The notes under the pieces are model-generated. The model searched no databases. It was given only the letters and a program-made list of their open reading frames with translations, and had not been told where the DNA came from. Shown here one piece after another: positions 35,261 through 44,157 of a stretch of 64,000 nt of DNA. The DNA comes from Aeromicrobium sp. Root344 (lineage in GTDB: Bacteria; Actinomycetota; Actinomycetes; Propionibacteriales; Nocardioidaceae). Position 1 is the first letter of the stretch. The number at the start of each line of letters is the position of its first letter. The stretch spans positions 2,065,518 through 2,129,517 of the forward strand of contig NZ_LMDH01000001.1 of assembly GCF_001425755.1 (NCBI RefSeq), read 5' to 3'. Both the position numbers and the translations under genes were made by a program.

Positions 35261-38200
35261 TCAAAGGCTTCGCCTTGTCGTCACCTTCAGGCGGTCGGCA
35301 TTGATCGGTTTGACCTTGGCAATCGGCCAGGTGCCTGTCATTTGCTCGAGTAGTGCCTGGACAGCAGGCGTGTAGGGAATCTCAACGGTGCGCCACTTCT
35401 TCGTCAAACCGGTGAACGGTTCGCCAATCAGCTGAACTATCTCGGTCGCTTCTGCTGGTGTGACCGTGCGCCGGTTCTGGGCTAGCAACACGAACAACGA
35501 GCGAGGCGAGGCAGATGTGGTCACTAGGTGCCTGAATTGGAGATCGGTGCATCTGCGATTGCGCCGAACCGCCCACTCCACGAGCGCGGGATAGGCCGGG
35601 TTGGAATCGCCGAGGATGTCTTCCATCTGAGAAAAGACGGCATCGCGAACTGTGTGTGACAAGACTCGACTTTGAAAGAAGCGGATCCAGTCGGCTCTAC
35701 TCAGAAGGTCCGACGAGACGATTGACGGAAATGATTTTGACGAAACCTTGATCGCTCGCTCCTTTACGGACCACTCAGCCGAGGCGAGATGTTCGAATAG
35801 GAGAGCGTCAAGCTTGACGAGGTGGGTCCGAAGGGCCTCACCTATCAGCGCTGGTGGTCCCAGCGGCAGAGTTGACGCCGGCATCGGGCGAGAAGGTTGC
35901 GCAGAGCGGGCTAGCCGAACCACGACCCGCGCGCCACCGCGTATGCGGCCGTCAGATTGCAGGACGGCTCGTGCGAAGGTGTTTCGCACGTCGGGGTCGA
36001 TCGCTGAAACGCCGATGTCGCTCGGGCGCCCGCCGTTCAAGAACTTGATGATCGTGTCATCTAGACCAAATCGATGCACGTAGAGGGCTGCATTCGCGAC
36101 AGTGAATCGGAGGCGGGAGTGTTCGACTAGCGCCGGCCAATACGTCGAGTCGACGGCGGTGAGTCGACCAACTTGGCAACGATGATTTGAGTAGCGGACG
36201 ATGGCGTCGACCTCGGGCGCGACCCGCCGGATGTCGGAGAGCACTGACTCGAATTCCTTCGGGTCTCGAATCGAGTGCCAGCGTGGATTGAGACTGCGAG
36301 CCGACTTTATGAACGACGAAAGATCTTCGAGGATGACCGAATACACGGCGGGCTTCTTGTCGCGAATTGTTTCGAGGGCGAGGTCGGAGTGCTCTCCGAG
36401 GGCATACGTCAAGTTTGACGGGTTGATCTCGTAATGCCCCGAGTCGACGAGGCCATCTGCGATCGCAGCGTCAAGGCGCGCGAGCTCTAGTGGTTTCAGG
36501 TCCAAAATCTGGATCATCTGAAGCAGCGATTGGGAATCGGCCCCACCGTCAGCTTCCGGTGGAGATGGGACGGCGATATCCGGCAGCATGCGCGAGAGCA
36601 GGTCGCGGGTGGGATCGCCCAACTCGTACGCTGTTTCGGCTGCGGCGCCGGCGAGCAATGCGCCGAGGAACTCTGTTCGGCGAGGTTCCGCGACACCGTC
36701 GGAGTGAGCGAGGAATTCGAATCCGGCGGCCCACCTCGGCGCTAGGGCAGTGACGAGAGCCAATGGTCGGGCACCATTTCTCAAATAGTCTGTGGTGAAA
36801 CCCGATTCACGTTCACCGCCCGCGCACAGCCGGTCCGCGGCCATTTCCAAGAGCCTGGATTGGGGTTGACTGAGGAGCTGATCGAAGATCGAAACGTTCA
36901 AGACCCCGTCACCATCGTCCTCCTGACGCTCCATTCGCTCGATAACGGCTGCGGCATCAGCCGGAGTAAGTTCGAAGAATGGGTCGAAAAGGTTCTGACG
37001 CACGTTGTGGATGAGGTATCGCTTCGCAGTGGTACTTACCCGGCTGTCGTTGTATCGAGAGACGTACAGCGTGAAGTTGTCGTCGATGTAGCCTCGCGCG
37101 AGGAGTTCGAAAGCCAATGAGTCGGGCAGCGTTCGGCGGCAATACTCCGCGTAGGTGATCTGCTCACCTTCGTGCTCAGCGTCGGGATCCTCAGTGGTGA
37201 TCGAAAGGGTGCTGTCGCCGATCAGGTCGCGCATCGCGGAGTGGGACAGCTTCGCTTTGCGAGCAACGAGCTTCTCTCGCTCCTCAATCCAATCGGTCTC
37301 CTCCGCGGCGGTTGGGGCCAGGGACCGCGGGTCGAATCCGAGCAAGTCGACCATGTCGTCCACTGTGATCGAAAGGGATGCTTCATCATCTCCCAGGGTG
37401 ACTCCGAGCAGACCCTCATTCGTGACGCCCTCCCAGAACGCGGTGGTATCGGTGTCGTCCGGCTCGAACGTTTGGTCTCCGACCGTGAACTCGATCTGGG
37501 AGTCCGAATCGAGCCCGAGTTGGCGCTTCATCCGGACCAGATGGGTGTGCAGTTCGTCGCTGAACGTCACAGCGCGATCACGAGACGTTTCAGCGTTCTG
37601 GATCGATGCGAGGTCTCGATCGATCCGACGGATCGCTGCGCCGGAAACGATACGGCTCATCCTGTACACCTCGTCGAGGTCTGACGTTCCGTTGCGGATT
37701 TGTTCGTAGTCGGACAAATAGAGGTTCTTGTACACGACCATTGCGAACAAGCCGGCCGAAGTGAGGGTGGTAAGCGCCTGTGTACCGGAACTCGTGACTT
37801 CACGGAACATCAGAAATTCGTTTCGGATGTTCTTGATAAGCCGCATGTCGACCAGACTGGACGACACGAGATCGATCAGGTCGTTAGGTATATCCGAGGC
37901 CGCCTGGCGGACAGTTGCCCATACGTGGTCGGTTGAACTCTCGTGCGTCAAGAAGGGAACGACCGGCACTATCAAGTCAAAGAACTTCGCTCTATCGACC
38001 GCAGCGCCTTGACTGGCGGATCCCCTTTCGAAATCAAAAACGCTGTCTCGGATTGCATAGACGAACTGGACTCGCCTAGCCCTCCTTAGGCGGCTGCCGC
38101 CATGCACCTGTTGAGCGTTGTTGAGCACCGTGTTCAAGTCTCGAAGATCATCAAAGATCGCAGGGTTGTCGAATCGGTCGAGGTCTTCGAAAATAACGAG

Positions 38201-38974
38201 TTCTGTCTTGCTGATCTCGAAGATGTAGACGATTTCGTCGAGCCAATCATCGAAGTAGTTCCCTGCGGGGTCCTCAAGCTTGAGTGTCGCAGGGCCAGCG
38301 CGAAACTGGACTGATCGATTCCGGTATGCGATGAAGCCTGAGAGAGAAACGAGGGCGTTGGCGCCAAGCAGGAACGCCCCAGCGATGGCGGCAGCCTGAA
38401 ACCTTTTCGGCCAATCGTCGATGATTTGGGTCGGGTCGTAATTGCGGAGTAGGCATGTGAGTCCTGCAGCCAAGGTGCCTATGGAGAGGACGTCCCTCGC
38501 CAGACGCCAGGAGGACTGACGTCCGGGCCTGCGAAATCTCGACGCCGGTGCCTTTCTCGGAGCGATTCGAAATAGGAGCTGTTTGAGGATCTCCTTCTGG
38601 AGGAGATTGGTTGGGTACCGAGGGGGACCCGTGTCTTCAGTTAAACCAACGGACGCCAGCGAGACCGTGAACGCCCGCTTCGATTCCCTCCTCGCGACTT
38701 CGCGAAGGATGCTGCTCTTGCCGCTGCCATACGAACCTGAGAGCGCGATATTTCGAAGGAGTTCGTCGTCGCTCTTGGTCGCATCAACGAGCGCTTTCAC
38801 GTAGGGCTCGTGATCGTCGGAACTGAACGACGGTGTCAGTGGGTCCAGTGCGGGCGCGTTGGGATCTCGTTCGTTGCCGAGAAACGTCAGCTTGGCTCGA
38901 ATACCTGACACTCGGTGATCATAGGGAATGTGCGCGACCAATTGTGAGAATAACGCGTTGATGGATCGCTCCAT
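35261..38974 (-). CDS. large YobI/KAP-like P-loop NTPase with membrane insertion
   Basis: A 1237-residue STAND/KAP-like NTPase resembling YobI. Walker A is GSYGSGKSS at residues 80-88; Walker B is LVIFEDLDRFD at 259-269. Between them lie two hydrophobic segments (about 162-177 and 193-216), the membrane hairpin insertion typical of KAP NTPases. The 900-residue C-terminal part is helical with no recognised catalytic domain. GC content is visibly lower than in the flanking genes. It is the main cargo beside a tRNA-targeting integrase. Members of this family are suspected antiviral proteins; that role is inference. Confidence 0.75.
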   Translation of the reverse strand: MERSINALFSQLVAHIPYDHRVSGIRAKLTFLGNERDPNAPALDPLTPSFSSDDHEPYVKALVDATKSDDELLRNIALSGSYGSGKSSILREVARRESKRAFTVSLASVGLTEDTGPPRYPTNLLQKEILKQLLFRIAPRKAPASRFRRPGRQSSWRLARDVLSIGTLAAGLTCLLRNYDPTQIIDDWPKRFQAAAIAGAFLLGANALVSLSGFIAYRNRSVQFRAGPATLKLEDPAGNYFDDWLDEIVYIFEISKTELVIFEDLDRFDNPAIFDDLRDLNTVLNNAQQVHGGSRLRRARRVQFVYAIRDSVFDFERGSASQGAAVDRAKFFDLIVPVVPFLTHESSTDHVWATVRQAASDIPNDLIDLVSSSLVDMRLIKNIRNEFLMFREVTSSGTQALTTLTSAGLFAMVVYKNLYLSDYEQIRNGTSDLDEVYRMSRIVSGAAIRRIDRDLASIQNAETSRDRAVTFSDELHTHLVRMKRQLGLDSDSQIEFTVGDQTFEPDDTDTTAFWEGVTNEGLLGVTLGDDEASLSITVDDMVDLLGFDPRSLAPTAAEETDWIEEREKLVARKAKLSHSAMRDLIGDSTLSITTEDPDAEHEGEQITYAEYCRRTLPDSLAFELLARGYIDDNFTLYVSRYNDSRVSTTAKRYLIHNVRQNLFDPFFELTPADAAAVIERMERQEDDGDGVLNVSIFDQLLSQPQSRLLEMAADRLCAGGERESGFTTDYLRNGARPLALVTALAPRWAAGFEFLAHSDGVAEPRRTEFLGALLAGAAAETAYELGDPTRDLLSRMLPDIAVPSPPEADGGADSQSLLQMIQILDLKPLELARLDAAIADGLVDSGHYEINPSNLTYALGEHSDLALETIRDKKPAVYSVILEDLSSFIKSARSLNPRWHSIRDPKEFESVLSDIRRVAPEVDAIVRYSNHRCQVGRLTAVDSTYWPALVEHSRLRFTVANAALYVHRFGLDDTIIKFLNGGRPSDIGVSAIDPDVRNTFARAVLQSDGRIRGGARVVVRLARSAQPSRPMPASTLPLGPPALIGEALRTHLVKLDALLFEHLASAEWSVKERAIKVSSKSFPSIVSSDLLSRADWIRFFQSRVLSHTVRDAVFSQMEDILGDSNPAYPALVEWAVRRNRRCTDLQFRHLVTTSASPRSLFVLLAQNRRTVTPAEATEIVQLIGEPFTGLTKKWRTVEIPYTPAVQALLEQMTGTWPIAKVKPINADRLKVTTRRSL

Positions 38975-39079
38975 CGGCCGCGACCAAGGCGCCTTTGTAG
39001 CGCTAGCGACCCGTGGCGCGCGTTCCTCTATGCGCGAATGGCCTTCGCGGCCGGCTTCGGGTTGAATCTCGAACCGCTA

Positions 39080-39484
39080 CTAGAAGCGGCGGGCTGACTT
39101 ATACACCGCATCGAAGAGCCCATTTCGTACTGCGCTCAATGTTGAATCCCACTTCGGCTCTGACTGCAGTGTTCCTTTCCGGGCTAGCCTGGCCAGCTCG
39201 TACACCACACGACGGCACCCGGCCGGTGACGCCAGCGTTCGGTCGACGCAGGTGCCGATCGGGTGCTCGAGGGTCTGAATACGGTCGACTACTTCGACTG
39301 CGATCGCACCTTGAGCGGACGCGCGGCGTTCCTCGTACGCGGCTCTCCGGCATGCCTGCGAGCACCAGATTCGCGGTCGCCCGATGGGCTTCCTCTGCAC
39401 ATCGTTGCCGCATCGGGGGCATGTTCCCCCTGCGAGCTTCCGGCGATTCTCCTCGCGCATTTCGCGCTTCTCGTATGCACTCAT
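39080..39484 (-). CDS. small zinc-ribbon protein
   Basis: A 134-residue protein. The N-terminal half has four spaced cysteines: CPRCG, then 13 residues later WCSQACRRAAYEERR, a treble-clef/zinc-ribbon pattern seen in many small actinobacterial proteins. The second half is helical with no recognised family. ATG 39484 has an AGGGGG stretch very close upstream; a TTG at 39532 is an alternative. It has the odd composition of the island and may be DNA-binding. Function unknown. Confidence 0.55.
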   Translation of the reverse strand: MSAYEKREMREENRRKLAGGTCPRCGNDVQRKPIGRPRIWCSQACRRAAYEERRASAQGAIAVEVVDRIQTLEHPIGTCVDRTLASPAGCRRVVYELARLARKGTLQSEPKWDSTLSAVRNGLFDAVYKSARRF

Positions 39485-39811
39485 GCCCCCTAAGGCCTTT
39501 CGTACGGACGCAAGGGGACACCGAGAATGCAAGAGGTGTGTGGATGTTGGCGGACACTTCGCGTTGAGGGGGAACGTCGTCGATCGTCTCTACGGACAGG
39601 CTTTTGGCAATGACGGACACGGGTCCGCCGTTCACGACCTCAAGGAGACCCATTGTGGCTCCGGAGCGGCGTCCCAGCTGGGCTCGCTGGCCTCGCGCTT
39701 GACGAAGCCGCTACGACGTACTCGGACACCACGCGCCCACTGGACGCGATCGCGCGCGGGCCCAGAAAGCAGCGGTTCTCAATACGAACGACAAGCGGGC
39801 GAGTACCAAGT
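39485..39811. other. 327-bp region without a convincing gene
   Basis: Frames in this gap are open on both strands but lack good ribosome binding sites or recognisable products. One minus-strand frame starting at 39653 begins plausibly (MGLLEVVNGGPVSVI), but it then overlaps the zinc-ribbon gene in another frame. The region could be the remains of a gene or the right part of a small insertion. Confidence 0.4.
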
Positions 39812-40369
39812 TCACCCGGCACGTAGGTGGGCGTCCAGAGCCTTGAGCGCCCAGCGAGAATCTGCTCGAACGTCCTGGTGCAGCATATGGACGGCCAACC
39901 CGTCGAGCAACGCGTGCAGGCGCGCCACCTCGACGTGTGAGGCCGGCCGGCCCAGCGACCTCAAGGCCTTGGCACAGACCTTGCGAGTCGCCGCGAAGGC
40001 GCGTTCGAACGCCGCACCCAGATCCTCGCTCGTGAGAGCCGCCGCTCCGAGAGAGACGAACACCCGGACCTCAAGACGACGCTCGTCATCCAAGGGCAGC
40101 AGTTCCGCCAAGGCCGCTCTCGCCCAGTCCTCCCGAGAGCGGTCTAGAGCGTTGATCCGCTCGGAAAATCGTTCGACCACCAGCTCGATCGCGTGAACTC
40201 GAACGCTGGCCTGCGTCGGCAGCACGTACCGCAGCGAGCTGGGGGCGAGACCCGCTTCGGCAGCGACGTTGCGCACCGAGAGGGCTTCGATGCCTTGCCG
40301 CGACAAGACCCTCCATGCTGCCTGAGAAACGGCAGCCAGCCTTTCGTCTCTGTCCAGGGAGCGAGGCAT
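39812..40369 (-). CDS. TetR family regulator of the adjacent SMR exporter
   Basis: A 185-residue TetR protein. The helix-turn-helix covers residues 10-55: AWRVLSRQGIEALSVRNVA, then AEAGLAPSSLRYVLPTQAS. The C-terminal ligand-binding part is typical in length. It is divergent from two SMR genes with a 78-bp gap that should hold the operator (GTACGGTTACACTGCCGAAC at 40391-40410 is a candidate, without clear dyad symmetry). It probably senses a cationic or amine substrate of the pump. Confidence 0.85.
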   Translation of the reverse strand: MPRSLDRDERLAAVSQAAWRVLSRQGIEALSVRNVAAEAGLAPSSLRYVLPTQASVRVHAIELVVERFSERINALDRSREDWARAALAELLPLDDERRLEVRVFVSLGAAALTSEDLGAAFERAFAATRKVCAKALRSLGRPASHVEVARLHALLDGLAVHMLHQDVRADSRWALKALDAHLRAG

Positions 40370-40447
40370 GGATTGATTGTGGCACACCTGTACGGTTACA
40401 CTGCCGAACGAATTCGTACAGTCGTGCGAAAATAAGTGGGAGCCGAT

Positions 40448-40762
40448 ATGAGTTGGACGATCCTTCTGTTGTCCGGAGTGCTGGAAGCTGTTTGGGCGAC
40501 CGCGATTGCGGCATCCGATGGCTTCCGGCGCATCGTCCCCACGATCGTGTTCCTGACGGCCGGCGGACTGAGCATGGCAGGACTGGCGTACGCGATGCAG
40601 GAGATCTCCGTAGGCACTGCCTATGCAGTCTGGGTCGGGGTCGGTGCGGTTCTGACGGTCTTGGTCGCCGTATGTCGTGGTGAGGAGCGTCTGACGGCTG
40701 TGAGGACCGCCCTCTTGGCTGGTCTCATCGTGTGTGTCATCGGCCTGAAGGCGGTTGCCTGA
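40448..40762 (+). CDS. SMR family exporter subunit 1
   Basis: A 104-residue four-helix small multidrug resistance protein. The membrane-embedded glutamate is in LLLSGVLEAVWATAI, and the YAVWVGVGAV motif of helix 3 is intact. ATG 40448 follows GGGAG. It is the first of a pair: the next gene starts in an overlap (TGATG) and encodes a similar protein. Paired SMRs such as EbrAB, YkkCD or the nicotine-metabolite exporter NepAB act as heterodimers. Confidence 0.92.
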   Translation: MSWTILLLSGVLEAVWATAIAASDGFRRIVPTIVFLTAGGLSMAGLAYAMQEISVGTAYAVWVGVGAVLTVLVAVCRGEERLTAVRTALLAGLIVCVIGLKAVA

Positions 40763-41097
40763 TGCCATGGCTGGTGCTGTTGGTGAGCGCCGTGCTCGAG
40801 GCTGTATGGGCCACGGCGCTCGACCACAGCGACGGACTGACACAACTCAGTCCGTCGATCGTCTTTGCTGTTGCTTGCCTGGCGAGCATGGGTGCCCTTG
40901 CCTACGTCGCCCGGCACATACCGATGAGCGTTGCCTACGCCTCCTGGGCTGGCCTGGGTGCCGGGTTCACAGTTGTGTGGTCGATGATCAGTGGAGTTGA
41001 GTCCGTCTCGCCAGCAAAGGTGGTGCTTCTTGCCGGTTTGATCGGCTGTGTGGTCGGCCTCAAGTTGGTGCATCTCCCGGCATCCGACGGACGCTAG
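40762..41097 (+). CDS. SMR family exporter subunit 2
   Basis: A 111-residue four-helix SMR protein with the same glutamate motif (LLVSAVLEAVWATAL) and YASWAGLGAGFTVVW in helix 3. It overlaps the stop of subunit 1 by one base, so the two are translated together. The slightly different C-terminal tails of the two proteins suggest opposite topology in a heterodimeric pump. In the context of the nitrogen-compound region downstream, it may export an amine by-product; this is inference. Confidence 0.92.
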   Translation: MPWLVLLVSAVLEAVWATALDHSDGLTQLSPSIVFAVACLASMGALAYVARHIPMSVAYASWAGLGAGFTVVWSMISGVESVSPAKVVLLAGLIGCVVGLKLVHLPASDGR

Positions 41098-41135
41098 GGA
41101 AAATCGAGGACACGATTACCGCCGAACCACTTGAC

Positions 41136-41160
41136 GAACCTACTAGACACTCGTAGGTTC
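41136..41160. promoter_or_regulatory. MerR-type operator copy 1 within the APC permease promoter
   Basis: GAACCTAC and GTAGGTTC form a perfect 8-bp dyad with a 9-bp spacer. It lies between TTGACG (41131-41136) and TAGGTT (41154-41159), 17 bases apart, just as MerR-type activators sit between the -35 and -10 boxes. The same palindrome with its conserved CTACTAGA core recurs at 43616-43640. Confidence 0.78.
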
Positions 41161-41210
41161 CGGGGAAGTCATGGAGGTCCCGTGGCCGTACGAGCCCCCA
41201 AGGGGATGCG

Positions 41211-42614
41211 ATGTCGAACCAAGCACCGCGGCAGCTGAACGCCGCACATCTGTTGTTCTTCGTGATTGCGGCAGCGGCTCCTCTGGGCTTCTCGGTCGGA
41301 ACCATTCCCCTGGCCCTGGGACGGGGAAGCACCGCGTACGCCCTGGCCATCGCCGTCACCGCGGTAGTCCTTGCCATCTTCGCCGTGGGCTATGTCGCGA
41401 TGTCACGGCACATCGACCGGCGCGGAGGCCTGTACGAGTTCGTGAGGGCGGGGCTCGGACGAAGTGCCGGGACCGGGGCCGCTTTCATGGCGGCGCTGAC
41501 CTACGCGGCGGCAGGCACTGGGGCGATCGGTGTTCTTGCGGTGCTGGCGGATGGATTCGCCACTGACACCCTTCACGTGAACGCGCCTTGGTGGGTGTGG
41601 GGGCTCATCGGGACGGCGCTTATGGGACTTCTCGGAGTTCTCAACGTCGAGCTCAACGCGCGGGTTCTTGGTGTGGTCATCGTGATCGAGGTTGTCATTC
41701 TGCTCACGGTCTGCACGGCGGTGCTTGTCCAAGGTGGCGCAAGCGGTCTGACCCTCGAGCCGTTCAAACCGAGCGTGCTCCTTGATGGATCGGTCGGGAC
41801 TGCATTTGCCCTCGCAATCGTCGCCTTTGCCGGGTTCGAGGCAAGCGTCATCTATTCGTCTGAGACCAAGGACCGCGAGCGGTCGATCCGCCGCGCCGCC
41901 ATCGGTGCGCTGGTGCTCATGGCGGTCATGTACGCGTTCGTGAGCTGGGCGATCGTGGTGGCCTTGGGAAGCGGCCAGACCGTCGAGATGGCGAATGCCA
42001 ATCCAGTGGCTGTGTTCTTCGCTGTCACCCAGGAGTATGTCGGCAGCTGGATGCGGCACGTCGTCGAGCTGATGGTGGTGTTCAGCTGGTTCGCATCGGT
42101 CCTGGCTTTCCACAACGCGACATCCCGCTATCTCGCCGCGATGGGATCGGACGGCATGATTCCGCGCTGGTTCAGCGTGGCCAATGCGAAGACGCGGGCA
42201 CCGTGGCACGCCAGTGTGGCCCACACGGCACTGACCGCGGCCGCTGTGCTGCTCACCATCATCATCGGCGCAGATCCCTACCTCGATCTGTTCGTTCTGG
42301 GCAGCACTCCGGCGCTGATGGGCATTCCAGCCCTGGAGATCGCGGCCAGCGTGGCCATCTTCGTCTTCTTTGCCAGGAATCGACGTGGCCACAGCGTGTG
42401 GGAGGTCTCAGTGGCGCCGGCGTTGGCGGCAATCCTGCTGTCGGTGTTCCTCTGGCAGATCGTCGCTCAGCTCGACTTGTTCACCGGGCGCGGCGCAGGT
42501 GTGAACACCGTCCTCTGGGGATCTGTGGCCAGCGCCTTCGTCATCGGTTTGATGCGCGGGGCATGGCTGAATCGGCATGAGCCGCACGACGAGGAGCTCG
42601 TCGACGCAGTCTGA
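41211..42614 (+). CDS. APC superfamily amino acid/amine permease
   Basis: A 467-residue permease with about twelve membrane segments. APC motifs include the helix 1 stretch FFVIAAAAPLGFSVG, the RRGGLYEFVRAGLGR loop and, in helix 6, FAGFEASVIYSSETKD. The cargo is likely an amino acid, amine or small heterocycle and its genome context suggests the substrate of the hydantoinase operon. The promoter carries the MerR-type operator. No clear ribosome binding site is apparent (GGGGAT at close spacing). It is followed by an imperfect hairpin at 42621-42659. Confidence 0.9.
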   Translation: MSNQAPRQLNAAHLLFFVIAAAAPLGFSVGTIPLALGRGSTAYALAIAVTAVVLAIFAVGYVAMSRHIDRRGGLYEFVRAGLGRSAGTGAAFMAALTYAAAGTGAIGVLAVLADGFATDTLHVNAPWWVWGLIGTALMGLLGVLNVELNARVLGVVIVIEVVILLTVCTAVLVQGGASGLTLEPFKPSVLLDGSVGTAFALAIVAFAGFEASVIYSSETKDRERSIRRAAIGALVLMAVMYAFVSWAIVVALGSGQTVEMANANPVAVFFAVTQEYVGSWMRHVVELMVVFSWFASVLAFHNATSRYLAAMGSDGMIPRWFSVANAKTRAPWHASVAHTALTAAAVLLTIIIGADPYLDLFVLGSTPALMGIPALEIAASVAIFVFFARNRRGHSVWEVSVAPALAAILLSVFLWQIVAQLDLFTGRGAGVNTVLWGSVASAFVIGLMRGAWLNRHEPHDEELVDAV

Positions 42615-42620
42615 AGGTCA

Positions 42621-42659
42621 CCGACCGGCCTGGTTCCTTGATGAGCCGGGCCGGGTCGG
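42621..42659. terminator. imperfect hairpin between convergent permease and regulator genes
   Basis: CCGACCGGCC (42621-42630) pairs with GGCCGGGTCGG (42649-42659), with one bulged G. It lies between the ends of the APC permease and MerR-XRE genes and could end transcription from both. Confidence 0.5.
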
Positions 42660-42714
42660 CGGCGCATGCCGGACCTCCCAGCGCTGGGCCACGCGTGGGA
42701 GCGACGACCTCGGC

Positions 42715-43551
42715 CTACGGGAGCTGAGCGCGTGTCTCGAGTTCCTGGACGTGCGGATCCGACCACGACCCTGGCGCAATCGTCTCCACCCAGATGATCC
42801 GCGCCTCCGTCTTGGCTGGGTTGGACCACGAGAATCGGGTTCTGGTCGGCACCAGCAGAGAGTCCTCCTCGTCAAGAATCACGTCGCGCCCCGCGACCGT
42901 GAACCGGACCTGCCCGGCGAGTACGAAGGCGAAGGTGTCACCGCCGCGCGAGTACTCGCCGCCGCTGTCCTCTCCGGGTGGCACGGTGACGAGGGACGGG
43001 GCAATGCCGTGCCCGGGATAGGCTAGTTCCTCCCACGTGACATTGCCACGGCCGGTCGGACGCTCATCTCGCCGCATGACCATCTGATCCGACGGTCCGT
43101 AGGCAGTCAGCGCGGCCATGGGCATCTCATAGGCGTCGGCGATACGTGAGAACAGCTCGGTCGAGACCGCTGCCTGTCCTCGCTCGACAGACGACAAGAG
43201 AGCGGGGGACACCCCGATGGCAGCGGCGGCTTTTCGAAGGCTGAGCCCACGTCGATTGCGGGCTGCGCGGAGCATGCGGTTCTCGCGATCAAACTCCGGT
43301 TGCGTTGTGCCGCCCGAATCGCCGAGCGCTGTGCGTATCGCGGCAGGATTCCACCCGTGCTGGCGGCGCAGTGCGGCGATGTGAGCGGCCCGCTCGGCCT
43401 GGGACTTCGAATAGCGTCGCTGCCCGCCCGTGGTGCGCTCCGACGTGATCAGACCCTGGGTCTCCCATGTCCGAAGTGTCTGCGGGCTCACTCCGACCCG
43501 GGTGGCTAACTCGCCGACGCCCACCACGTCGAGAGCATTCTGTTCGCTCAT
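42715..43551 (-). CDS. fused MerR-XRE-cupin transcriptional regulator
   Basis: A 278-residue regulator with three domains. An N-terminal MerR winged helix (about residues 9-75: VGELATRVGVSPQTLRTWE, then GGQRRYSKSQAERAAHI) is followed by an XRE helix-turn-helix (about 90-145: LSLRKAAAAIGVSPALLSSV) and a C-terminal cupin sensor (about 190-270, ending near SWSNPAKTEARIIWVE). MerR and XRE-cupin proteins are each common; the fusion is not. Palindromic sites at 43616 (divergent promoter) and 41136 suggest it controls the hydantoinase operon and the permease. The cupin may bind the inducer. Confidence 0.88.
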   Translation of the reverse strand: MSEQNALDVVGVGELATRVGVSPQTLRTWETQGLITSERTTGGQRRYSKSQAERAAHIAALRRQHGWNPAAIRTALGDSGGTTQPEFDRENRMLRAARNRRGLSLRKAAAAIGVSPALLSSVERGQAAVSTELFSRIADAYEMPMAALTAYGPSDQMVMRRDERPTGRGNVTWEELAYPGHGIAPSLVTVPPGEDSGGEYSRGGDTFAFVLAGQVRFTVAGRDVILDEEDSLLVPTRTRFSWSNPAKTEARIIWVETIAPGSWSDPHVQELETRAQLP

Positions 43552-43615
43552 GCCGCTCAAACTAGCGCATGCCGCCGACAAAGCCTCATGGACAAATGTA
43601 GGGACAGCTCTCGAC

Positions 43616-43640
43616 AAACCTACTAGAACTATGTAGGTTT
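43616..43640. promoter_or_regulatory. MerR-type operator copy 2 within the hydantoinase operon promoter
   Basis: AAACCTAC and GTAGGTTT form a perfect 8-bp dyad with a 9-bp spacer, between TCGACA (43611-43616) and TAGGTT (43634-43639). The sequence CCTACTAGA at its centre is shared with the copy at 41136. It lies between the regulator and the divergent operon. Confidence 0.78.
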
Positions 43641-43691
43641 CTGGAATGTCGTACTCACACCGGAGTGCGGATCGATACGGAGGCGTTACCG

Positions 43692-44117
43692 ATGACCGAT
43701 GCAGCGAAGATCTGGACCCACGAACGAGGTACTCGGGCTGTGACGGTCCGTCGTCCCTTCGCAGTGGTTGCCAGGCTTCTGGCTGATCCGTCGCGGTACT
43801 CGGAGTGGGCGATCGACTACTTCACGAGTCCAGTTGCGAAGGTCGACGTCTCGACCTATCGCGTCTCGACTCCTCCGGGCGACCGCCGTTTCCGCGTCGA
43901 CGCCGATGTCGATCGCGGGACGTTCGATCTCTACCTCGCGCCGCTGGACGGGCCCTTCAGCTATCCGATTCCGATCCGCGTCCTTCACAACGGCGAGGGA
44001 GCCGACGTCATCTTCACAGTGACGCGGGAACCAGAGCTTTCGGACGAGGACTGGCGCCTGTCTCTGCTGTCACTCGAGAACGAGCTGAACGCCCTCAAGC
44101 GTCTGCTCGAGTCCTGA
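43692..44117 (+). CDS. hypothetical SRPBCC-like protein, first gene of the hydantoinase operon
   Basis: A 141-residue protein, predicted cytoplasmic. After a short start it has the helix-strand pattern of SRPBCC ligand-binding proteins (RRPFAVVARLLADPSRYSEW, then RRFRVDADVDRGTFDLYLAP and ADVIFTVTREPELSDEDW). The identification is tentative. It is the first gene after the MerR-type operator and lies 40 bases before the hydantoinase A gene, so a role in substrate binding or chaperoning is possible. Confidence 0.6.
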   Translation: MTDAAKIWTHERGTRAVTVRRPFAVVARLLADPSRYSEWAIDYFTSPVAKVDVSTYRVSTPPGDRRFRVDADVDRGTFDLYLAPLDGPFSYPIPIRVLHNGEGADVIFTVTREPELSDEDWRLSLLSLENELNALKRLLES

Positions 44118-44157
44118 CCACACCCTGCGTCTCATCGCACTTCCACAAGGAGCACCC

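Noticed and set aside
36700..36740. Possible attR (TTCGAATCC) for the tRNA-Thr island
   Set aside because: Only 9 bases match the T-arm; the bases beyond differ from the tRNA, and the site lies inside the NTPase gene.
39099..39653. Minus-strand frame with a plausible start (MGLLEVVNGGPVSVI)
   Set aside because: Beyond the first 50 residues it runs in another frame over the zinc-ribbon gene and loses protein-like character. It may be a gene remnant, but I cannot support it.
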